A stretch of DNA of 64,000 bases, taken from NCBI GenBank assembly GCA_001023535.1, contig CP011020.1:6284242-6348241 (forward strand), in the 5' to 3' direction. Positions within the stretch are counted from its first letter, which is position 1. Every line of letters begins with the position of its first letter. The notes beneath the pieces were generated by a model. It was not told the DNA's origin. It did no database searches and saw nothing but the letters and a program-made list of their open reading frames with translations. Shown in pieces: positions 57,829 through 64,000 of this stretch. The translations under genes and the position numbers were made by a program. Source of the stretch: Pseudomonas chlororaphis (GTDB lineage Bacteria > Pseudomonadota > Gammaproteobacteria > Pseudomonadales > Pseudomonadaceae).

Positions 57829-58375
57829 GTCGGTTTCCGTAGGTCGCATAAAGGTCATAGTTTAACGGGTCCATGCCCGGTGCCATCCAGTGGCTGGGCA
57901 GCGGTTCGCCCAGGGCCAGGCGTTCGCGCAGCAGTGTGCTGCGCACGTGGAGCCTTTCCTCCACGCACAGGATGGAAAAACGCTCCAGCAGGGCTTGGCC
58001 GCGATAGAAGCTCGGCAACTGCTCGGCCACATCCTGGCCCACCACCAGCGCGATCCGCTTGCCGTCCAGGGCCAGGCTGTCGGCGAGGTGGGCGAGCAGG
58101 GTGTAACTGTAGATGGGGCCTTCGACGCCACGGGCCACGAGCTGCTCCACCCGGCTGGCGCTCACTTCGGTGCGGCACAGCGGTTGGATGTGCTCGACGA
58201 TCGACTCCAGCCACTTCATACGCACCTCATAGTCGACCATTCGTTTGCCGCAAGGGTGCCTGAAACTGGGGGCCACCAGTACTCGCCGGGCCTGGCGGGA
58301 CGCCTCGATCATCACCTGGGCGTGGCCGGCGTGAGGCGGATTGAAGGCACCGCCATAAAGCGCAATCTCGAACAT
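57818..58375 (-). CDS. nadD2: Nicotinate-nucleotide adenylyltransferase (second, NadD2-like)
   Basis: 185 aa from the ATG at 58375. Starts MFEIALYGGAFNPPHAGHAQ, with the (T/G)-x-x-H-x-G-H pattern (NPPHAGH) and the C-terminal part with SFYRGQALLERFSILCVEER. Makes NaAD or NAD from the mononucleotide and ATP. It lies in the regulon of NrtR, separately from the usual nadD near the cell-wall cluster. Divergent from pncA. Confidence 0.88.
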   Translation of the reverse strand: MFEIALYGGAFNPPHAGHAQVMIEASRQARRVLVAPSFRHPCGKRMVDYEVRMKWLESIVEHIQPLCRTEVSASRVEQLVARGVEGPIYSYTLLAHLADSLALDGKRIALVVGQDVAEQLPSFYRGQALLERFSILCVEERLHVRSTLLRERLALGEPLPSHWMAPGMDPLNYDLYATYGNRHAQ

Positions 58376-58390
58376 GGCTGATCCTCTATT

Positions 58391-58407
58391 GGTACGTAAC
58401 GTGTACT
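58391..58407. promoter_or_regulatory. NrtR-like box 1
   Basis: GGTACG-TAACG-TGTACT, 17 bp; same layout as box 2 with two mismatches in the left arm. 16 bp upstream of nadD2. Confidence 0.5.
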
Positions 58408-58498
58408 TTATCACCAAAGATCTCAAACGACATCTTCCGGATCCCATATCCAATAGATAGGGTAGTGAAAAAATTTTGCAGACGAAGCTTGTTGTGAA

Positions 58499-58515
58499 AG
58501 TACATGTTGTGTACT
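58499..58515. promoter_or_regulatory. NrtR-like box 2
   Basis: AGTACA-TGTTG-TGTACT, 17-bp perfect palindromic pair, about 30 bp upstream of pncA. Confidence 0.6.
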
Positions 58516-58544
58516 GTAGCGACCATGAACAGGAGAAACCCAGC

Positions 58545-59192
58545 ATGAACAGCCTGACTCGCAAAACCGCTTCCTTCGATGTCGATGCGCAAAAGAGCTT
58601 TACCCCGCTCTGCCCTGATGAGCTGCCGGTGCCTGGCGGCGAGCAGATCGGCGGTGAGTTGAACTTCATCGCTTCCCTGGCCAGCCTGCGCATCGGCAGC
58701 AAGGATGCCCACTCGCCCCAGGCGCCCTGGGTGGTCGCCGACCATGCGCAGATGCTCAAGCCCACCGGGCTCGCGCACGCCGACATCACATGGGTCAGTC
58801 ACTGTGTGCCCGGCACCGAAGGTTTCACCCTGCTGGACGAACTGCCGACGCCTTACGACTACGACTATTTCATCTGGAAGGGCGTCGAGCCGGACCTGCA
58901 CCCGTACGGCGCGTGCTACCACGACTTGCACGGCAAGCTCTCTACCGGGGTGATCGAGTACCTCAAGGGCCAAGGTGTCGAGCAGGTCATCGTCGGCGGG
59001 CTGGCGCTGGATTTCTGCGTCAAGACCACCGCGCTGCAACTGGCGGGCGCCGGGCTCAAGGTGATCATCCACTTGCCGGCCTGCCGGGCCATCAGCGAGG
59101 AGGGCGCCCTCCAGGCCATCCGGGATATGCAGCAAGCGGGCATCGCGGTGGCCGCGACTCGCGAAGAAACCGTTCAACTGGCAAGCGTGTAA
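58545..59192 (+). CDS. pncA: Nicotinamidase
   Basis: 215 aa. Deamidates nicotinamide to nicotinate. Triad: Asp in SFDVDAQKSFTP, Lys (K in the TPYDYDYFIWKG region), and Cys in ALDFCVKTTALQL. Start ATG at 58545 with AGGAG nine bases before. pncB follows after nine bases. Confidence 0.93.
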   Translation: MNSLTRKTASFDVDAQKSFTPLCPDELPVPGGEQIGGELNFIASLASLRIGSKDAHSPQAPWVVADHAQMLKPTGLAHADITWVSHCVPGTEGFTLLDELPTPYDYDYFIWKGVEPDLHPYGACYHDLHGKLSTGVIEYLKGQGVEQVIVGGLALDFCVKTTALQLAGAGLKVIIHLPACRAISEEGALQAIRDMQQAGIAVAATREETVQLASV

Positions 59193-59201
59193 GGAAGACC
59201 C

Positions 59202-60431
59202 ATGGACAGCGCATTCGATTCAAGCAACGGCACCATCCAGAGCCTTTTGGATACCGACTACTACACCTTCACCATGATGCAGGCGGTCTTGCACCAGCAC
59301 CCCAACGTGGAAGTGGAATACCAGTTCATCGTGCGTTCCAAGGAGCGGCTTGGCCACCTGATCCCGCAGATTCGGGTCGAACTGGAGAAACTCGCCGGCT
59401 TGCAACTGCGCGAAGGCGAGCAGCGGTTCCTGTTCAACAAGCGTTTTCGCGAGTACCTGACCGCCGACTTCGAACAGTTTCTTGGCCTGTTCCGCTTCAA
59501 TCTGCGCTACATCCATGTGTCGGAAGTCGACGGCCAACTGCATATCCGCGTCCGTGGCCCGATGTTGCACTGCATCATGTTCGAGCAACCGGTACTGGCC
59601 ATGGTCAGTGAGTTGCGCAACCGCGAGAAGTACCCGGATGTCGAGTTGGCCGACGTCACCCGCAAGCTGTACCAGAAGTTCGAATGGCTGGAGAAAAACG
59701 CCAGCCGTGAAGAGCTCGCCGAGTTCCGTGTCTCGGACTTCTCCACCCGTCGGCGGCTGTCGTTCCGGGCCCAGCGCGAAGTGGTGAGCGTCATGCGCAG
59801 CGATTTCCCCGGGGTTTTTGTCGGCACCAGCAACGCTCACCTGGCCTACGAGTTCGACCTGCCGCTGATCGGCACGATGGCCCACCAGTGGCTGATGGTG
59901 CACCAGCAACTGGGCCGGTTGCGCGAGAGCCAGAACGCCGCGCTGGAAAACTGGGTACGCGAGTATCGCGGCCGCCTGGGCATCGCGCTCACGGACTGCA
60001 TCAGCACCGACTTCTTCCTCAAGGACTTCGACCTGTACTTCGCCAAGCTCTATGACGGCCTGCGCCAGGATTCCGGTGACCCTATCCTCTGGGCTGACAA
60101 GGTGCTGGACCGCTACAAGGCGCTGGGTGTCGATCCGCGCACCAAGGACCTGATGTTTTCCGACGGCCTCAATTTCGAAAAATGCCTGCCGATCCTGCGG
60201 CATGTGCGTGGCAAGGCCAAGTTCGGCTTCGGGATGGGCACCAGCCTGGCTTGCGATGTCGACGGTGTCGAGCCGCTGAGCATCGTCATGAAACTGGTGC
60301 GGGTCCATGGCGAGCCGGTCGTGAAGTTCTCCGACGATCCGGTCAAGAATGTCTGTGAGGATGTTTCGTTCCTGCGGTACGCCGCTCAAGTGTTCAACGT
60401 TGCTCTGATCAATCCACAACTGGGAGCCTGA
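59202..60431 (+). CDS. pncB: Nicotinate phosphoribosyltransferase
   Basis: 409 aa. [20 protein letters not shown]-terminus and [13 protein letters not shown] and [11 protein letters not shown], typical of PncB. Converts nicotinate to NaMN. nadE starts one base after its stop. Confidence 0.95.
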   Translation: MDSAFDSSNGTIQSLLDTDYYTFTMMQAVLHQHPNVEVEYQFIVRSKERLGHLIPQIRVELEKLAGLQLREGEQRFLFNKRFREYLTADFEQFLGLFRFNLRYIHVSEVDGQLHIRVRGPMLHCIMFEQPVLAMVSELRNREKYPDVELADVTRKLYQKFEWLEKNASREELAEFRVSDFSTRRRLSFRAQREVVSVMRSDFPGVFVGTSNAHLAYEFDLPLIGTMAHQWLMVHQQLGRLRESQNAALENWVREYRGRLGIALTDCISTDFFLKDFDLYFAKLYDGLRQDSGDPILWADKVLDRYKALGVDPRTKDLMFSDGLNFEKCLPILRHVRGKAKFGFGMGTSLACDVDGVEPLSIVMKLVRVHGEPVVKFSDDPVKNVCEDVSFLRYAAQVFNVALINPQLGA

Positions 60432-60432
60432 T

Positions 60433-61284
60433 ATGACTTCGCTTGTGCAACAGACCATTGCCCGGGAACTGGGCATCGATCGCCAACTCAAACCAGGCGG
60501 TGAAGCCGCCGAGATTGCCCGTCGCGTCGCGTTCATCCAGCAGGTTCTGCGCGAGTCGGGTTGTACGTCCCTGGTGCTGGGCATCAGTGGCGGTGTCGAT
60601 TCGCTCACGGCCGGGTTGCTGTGCCAGAGGGCGGTCAAGCAACTGCGGGATGAAAACCACGAGGCGCGTTTCATTGCCGTCCGGTTGCCCTACAAAGCCC
60701 AGGCCGACGAACAGGATGCCCAGGCAGCCCTGGATTTCATCCAGCCGGACGTGATCACCACGTGCAACATCGCCGCATGCGTGGACGGGCTAATGGCCGA
60801 TATCGTCCTCGACGGCTTGCAGCCTTCGGCAGCGCTCACCGACTTCGCCAAGGGCAACGCCAAGGCCCGGGCCCGGATGCTGGCGCAATACGCCATCGCC
60901 AACCTGAGCCAGGGATTGGTGGTGGGCACCGATCATGGCGCGGAGGCGGTGATGGGCTTTTTCACCAAGTTTGGCGACGGTGCGTGTGACCTGGCGCCGT
61001 TGTCCGGGCTGACGAAGACCCAGGTCCGCGGGTTGGCCGACGCCCTGGGCGCCCCGGCGCACCTGGTGCACAAGGCGCCGACCGCGGACCTGGAGGACCT
61101 GGCCCCTGGCAAGCTGGATGAAGACGCCTATGGCTGCCGCTACGAGGAAATCGATGCGTACCTGATGGGCGAAGAGGTCTCGCCCGAGGCGCAACGGATC
61201 ATCGAGGGCGCCTACGCCAGGACGGCGCACAAGCGAGCGCTGCCCCGGGTCCCGGCCGTGCCGATTGACGGCGAGGCCGCCTGA
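60433..61284 (+). CDS. nadE: NH3-dependent NAD+ synthetase
   Basis: 283 aa. ATP-pyrophosphatase motif [11 protein letters not shown] near residue 55, and [19 protein letters not shown]. No glutaminase domain, so ammonia is used. Ends the pncA-pncB-nadE operon. Confidence 0.95.
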   Translation: MTSLVQQTIARELGIDRQLKPGGEAAEIARRVAFIQQVLRESGCTSLVLGISGGVDSLTAGLLCQRAVKQLRDENHEARFIAVRLPYKAQADEQDAQAALDFIQPDVITTCNIAACVDGLMADIVLDGLQPSAALTDFAKGNAKARARMLAQYAIANLSQGLVVGTDHGAEAVMGFFTKFGDGACDLAPLSGLTKTQVRGLADALGAPAHLVHKAPTADLEDLAPGKLDEDAYGCRYEEIDAYLMGEEVSPEAQRIIEGAYARTAHKRALPRVPAVPIDGEAA

Positions 61285-61325
61285 ACAGTGTTTAATGGGA
61301 CACGGATCTCGAAGGGAGTGGATGA

Positions 61326-61922
61326 ATGACCCAGGCAACCAGCATCAAGGACCGTGTGCGGATCAAGCACGTCGAAGTCCTCTCGGACAACTGGTACGTA
61401 CTGCGCAAGACCACCTACGACTACCTCGGTCGTGACGGTCGATGGCAGGAACTGACGCGCGAGACCTACGACCGGGGCAACGGCGCCACCATCCTGTTGT
61501 ACAGCAAGGCCAAGCAGACCGTGGTCCTGACCCGGCAATTCCGCTTTCCGGCCTTCGTCAACGGGCACGATGACCTGCTGATCGAAACCTGCGCCGGGCT
61601 GCTCGACAACGACGACCCGCACACTTGCATCCGCAAGGAAACCCAAGAGGAAACCGGCTACGTCATCCAGGACGTGCGCAAGGTCTTCGAAGCCTTCATG
61701 AGCCCGGGCTCGGTGACGGAACGGCTGCACTTTTTCGTCGGCGAGTATTTCGACGAAGACAAGCAGCATGAAGGCGGTGGGCTGGAGGAGGAGGGCGAGG
61801 AGATCGAGGTGCTGGAGATGTCCCTCGACCAGGCCCTGGGCATGGTCGAGGCGGGGGAGATCTGCGACGCCAAGACCATCATGCTGTTGCAGTACGCGAA
61901 GCTGCACCGCTTGCTGGATTAG
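61326..61922 (+). CDS. nudK: Nudix hydrolase, NudK-like (GDP-mannose pyrophosphatase family)
   Basis: 198 aa. Nudix box GLLDNDDPHTCIRKETQEETGY (G-x5-E position filled by D; R and EExxE-type residues partly kept as RKETQEETGY). Substrate not certain; YRxxYDRGNGATILLY and the VTERLHFFVGEYF stretch match NudK. GAAGGGAGTG precedes the ATG. Confidence 0.8.
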   Translation: MTQATSIKDRVRIKHVEVLSDNWYVLRKTTYDYLGRDGRWQELTRETYDRGNGATILLYSKAKQTVVLTRQFRFPAFVNGHDDLLIETCAGLLDNDDPHTCIRKETQEETGYVIQDVRKVFEAFMSPGSVTERLHFFVGEYFDEDKQHEGGGLEEEGEEIEVLEMSLDQALGMVEAGEICDAKTIMLLQYAKLHRLLD

Positions 61923-61965
61923 CCTGGGGCATCCCCACACCGAGTGGCATTGGGCGATTTCGATC

Positions 61966-61998
61966 ACGCGCAGCCTGTTTCAAAGGCTGCGCGTTTTT
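61966..61998 (+). terminator. Terminator between nudK and the sulfatase-family gene
   Basis: ACGCGCAGCC, 9-base loop, GGCTGCGCGT then TTTTT. Used by nudK, convergent with the minus-strand gene. Confidence 0.9.
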
Positions 61999-62001
61999 TG
62001 T

Positions 62002-64000
62002 TCAGCTGGATTGGACTTCGCCGTCGTCCTGCCCATCGTCCAGGTACTCGTCCAGATATTCCGGTTGCTCCGGCTGGCCTGGCAGTTCGGTCACGACGCT
62101 GAAGTCGCTGATCTCGATGGCGCCCACCCCATGTCCGAGCAGGTGGAAGGAAAAGGCCTTGCGCTGTTGCGGGTTGTCAAAACTGATGTCCATCACCAGC
62201 GGCTGCTCGGGGGTTACCGCCACCTCGGTCGGCAGGTCCATGGCGACGTCCTGTTCGAACTCCTTGGCCTTCAGGGAAATATAGGCGGCGTGGTCGGCCT
62301 CCAGGGCGCGGATGGTCAGGCTGACGCGGGTCTGCGAGCCCTTGGGCATCTCCAGGTACTGGGCCCCGATCAGGTTGTCGGTCCAGTCGTTGGAGACCTG
62401 AGCCGGCAGCGGGATCTTTTCTGCGCTGCCAAATTGATAACGCTGGTTGAGAGGCGTGGGCAGCAGGGTCTGGCCCAGGGCGGTGGCCTGGGCGCTGATC
62501 AGCCGTGCGCGCTGGCCGCTGTATTGCCCACTGTAGACAGCCCGGTCGGCGATAAAGCCGGGGCTGGCGTAGGACCGGCAACGCTGCAGGAAATCGCACT
62601 CGGTGAACGTGCCGTTGCCGTCGTGATGGCGCAGTTTGCCGTTGGTGAACGACATGATCTCCCGGCCCGTCGTGTAATCCCTGAGCATCGAGCGTCCGGA
62701 CAACGCCGTGGGCACCGCGAAGCCGAAGTAGTCGAGGATCGAGGCGCTCAGGTCCACGTGGCCATAGACCCCTGATTTGATCCTGGGCAATGGTTCCGGC
62801 GCCAGCATCAGGTTGAAACCCCAGGATGACGCCAGGCGCACATCGTCGATGCCATGGGATTCGTCCGAAGTGATCACCACCAAGGTGTTGTCCAGGATGC
62901 CCTGGCGCTCAAGGCCAGCCAGGAAACTGTCCAAGGCGTCGTCCAGGTAACCGACCGCCGCCTGCTTGGCAGAGTCGTAGCGTTGCAGGTAGTCATCGGG
63001 TGCGGAGTAGGGCTGGTGCGTGCCGACGGTCAGCAAGGTGAGCATCCACGGCCGGTCCGCCTGTTGCAATTGCCCGACGTAGTCCAGCGCGCCCTCGAAG
63101 AAGGTCTTGTCGTCCTTGCCCCAGGGGAATTCCAGGTAGGCGGGCTGGGTGAACCACTCCACGCCCAGTGCCGTGTCGAAGCCGATGTGCGGCATGATCC
63201 GGTCCTTGGCCATGAACCGTAGCCCGGCGGCTTGCAGGAAGTGGGTGGAGAAACCGTTCTGGCGCAATTGGGCCGGCAGGCAGGCTTGGTTGCGCTGGGT
63301 CTGGTTGAGCATTTCGACGCCCTTGGGCGTGCCGTCGTCGAGTTTGTCGTAGTCGCCGCACAACATGGCGTACAGGCCTCGGATGGTCTGGTGGCTATGC
63401 AGGACGTAATCGGGGGTGTTCATGCCCCGCTCGGCCCAGGCGCTCAGGTGCGGCATCAGGTCTTCTTGATAGGTGCTGTTCAACGCCTGGCGATTGGCAC
63501 GCACGTAGGCCCCGGGAATGCCTTCCAGGGCGATGACCAGGACGTTGCGCGCGCGGCCCGGCTCGGTCAGCAAGCGTTGCCCGTCCAGGTCCAGGCGGGT
63601 GAGTCCGTCCATGGGCGGCACCGGGTCCGGGGCGCTGCCTTCGAGCCATTGCTGGGCGCGCTCCTGACCCTCGGCGAGGGCGGCGGTAGCCAATTGATGG
63701 GGCAGGTTGAACAGGTTCCACTGGTCCGCCTCGCTGGGCCGCCAGGATTGCACCGCACCGTGGATCAGCAGCACCAGCAGCGGCGCTACCCAGGCATGGC
63801 GCGGCAAGCGTGGGGCCGGTCGCGCCCGATTGAGCCATTGCACCAGCAGCCAGAACCCCAGTGCCGCGCACTGGAACGTGGCCAGCCAGGGGTGGGCGAA
63901 GCCGCCACTGGTGGAGTTCTCAACGAATTGCGGATCGATCAGGTAATGCACGTCCGAAGGGTTGGGCATCCGCCCGACGGCGCTGACCAGTTCGATGCTG
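62002..64000 (-). CDS. Membrane sulfatase/LTA-synthase-like phosphotransferase, 5' part beyond window
   Basis: The frame stays open to the window end, so the N-terminus (further membrane helices) is missing; visible part about 665 residues. A membrane segment FQCAALGFWLLVQWL and another (PLLVLLIHGAV) precede the catalytic alkaline-phosphatase-fold domain with ARNVLVIALEGIPGAYV, TIRGLYAMLCGDY, and VVITSDESHGIDD. The expected nucleophile Thr/Ser is in HSHQTIRGL. Such enzymes transfer phosphoglycerol or phosphoethanolamine. An acidic tail (LDEYLDDGQDDGE) follows. Substrate unknown. Confidence 0.75.
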   Translation of the reverse strand, partial: SIELVSAVGRMPNPSDVHYLIDPQFVENSTSGGFAHPWLATFQCAALGFWLLVQWLNRARPAPRLPRHAWVAPLLVLLIHGAVQSWRPSEADQWNLFNLPHQLATAALAEGQERAQQWLEGSAPDPVPPMDGLTRLDLDGQRLLTEPGRARNVLVIALEGIPGAYVRANRQALNSTYQEDLMPHLSAWAERGMNTPDYVLHSHQTIRGLYAMLCGDYDKLDDGTPKGVEMLNQTQRNQACLPAQLRQNGFSTHFLQAAGLRFMAKDRIMPHIGFDTALGVEWFTQPAYLEFPWGKDDKTFFEGALDYVGQLQQADRPWMLTLLTVGTHQPYSAPDDYLQRYDSAKQAAVGYLDDALDSFLAGLERQGILDNTLVVITSDESHGIDDVRLASSWGFNLMLAPEPLPRIKSGVYGHVDLSASILDYFGFAVPTALSGRSMLRDYTTGREIMSFTNGKLRHHDGNGTFTECDFLQRCRSYASPGFIADRAVYSGQYSGQRARLISAQATALGQTLLPTPLNQRYQFGSAEKIPLPAQVSNDWTDNLIGAQYLEMPKGSQTRVSLTIRALEADHAAYISLKAKEFEQDVAMDLPTEVAVTPEQPLVMDISFDNPQQRKAFSFHLLGHGVGAIEISDFSVVTELPGQPEQPEYLDEYLDDGQDDGEVQSS

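Overview
The window is 64 kb of a Pseudomonas chromosome, most likely the P. fluorescens group, centred on the replication origin. The evidence is the gene order gyrB-recF-dnaN-dnaA / oriC / rpmH-rnpA-yidD-yidC-mnmE ... mnmG-rsmG-parA-parB-atpIBEFHAGDC-glmU-glmS, the neighbouring lpxL-tag-glyQ-glyS-gmhB-plsC block, high-GC codon use, and REP/REPIN repeats typical of fluorescent pseudomonads. dnaA lies on the minus strand, so the window is inverted relative to the usual genome numbering. Strain-level identity cannot be read from sequence alone.

Layout. 1-4.3 kb: 5'-part of a large-subunit catalase gene (minus) and a metNIQ methionine ABC transporter operon. 4.3-13.5 kb: an accessory stretch with a DUF805 membrane protein, a small DUF6124-like gene and two decayed copies of it, a hypothetical protein, an LprI-like secreted protein, a divergent GST/TetR pair with two palindromic operators, a membrane diguanylate cyclase, an SDR oxidoreductase, an orphan Rhs-core protein with a probable ADP-ribosyltransferase tip, and REP debris. 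13.5-19.5 kb: lpxL, tag, glyQS, gmhB, plsC. 19.6-23.7 kb: a divergent histidine kinase/response regulator pair and a GabP-type permease. 24-30.2 kb: gyrB, recF (with two parS sites), dnaN, dnaA. 30.2-30.8 kb: oriC. 30.8-34.7 kb: rpmH to mnmE. 34.7-38.8 kb: a FecI/FecR/TonB-receptor iron-signalling cassette with a Fur box. 38.8-39.3 kb: an AT-rich, DnaA-box-bearing region upstream of mnmG that resembles a second origin-like locus. 39.3-55.1 kb: mnmG, rsmG, parAB, the ATP synthase operon, glmU, a DeoR regulator and glmS. 55.1-57.1 kb: a hipBA-like toxin-antitoxin pair just after the glmS/attTn7 point. 57.1-61.3 kb: the NAD-salvage cluster nrtR-nadD2 / pncA-pncB-nadE with two NrtR-like boxes. 61.3-64 kb: a NudK-like hydrolase and a partial membrane sulfatase-family gene.

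How it fits together. The core handles replication initiation (DnaA, DnaN, RecF, GyrB, oriC), segregation (ParAB, parS), tRNA modification (MnmEG), membrane insertion (YidC/YidD), ATP synthesis and cell-envelope precursors (GlmU, GlmS, LpxL, GmhB, PlsC). Accessory genes sit in the gaps: next to katE-met, between mnmE and mnmG, and after glmS. By eye I count 25 exact DnaA boxes between 9.9 and 52.3 kb, far more than chance, with only four inside oriC proper.

All calls come from reading the sequence and from family knowledge; no database search was run.
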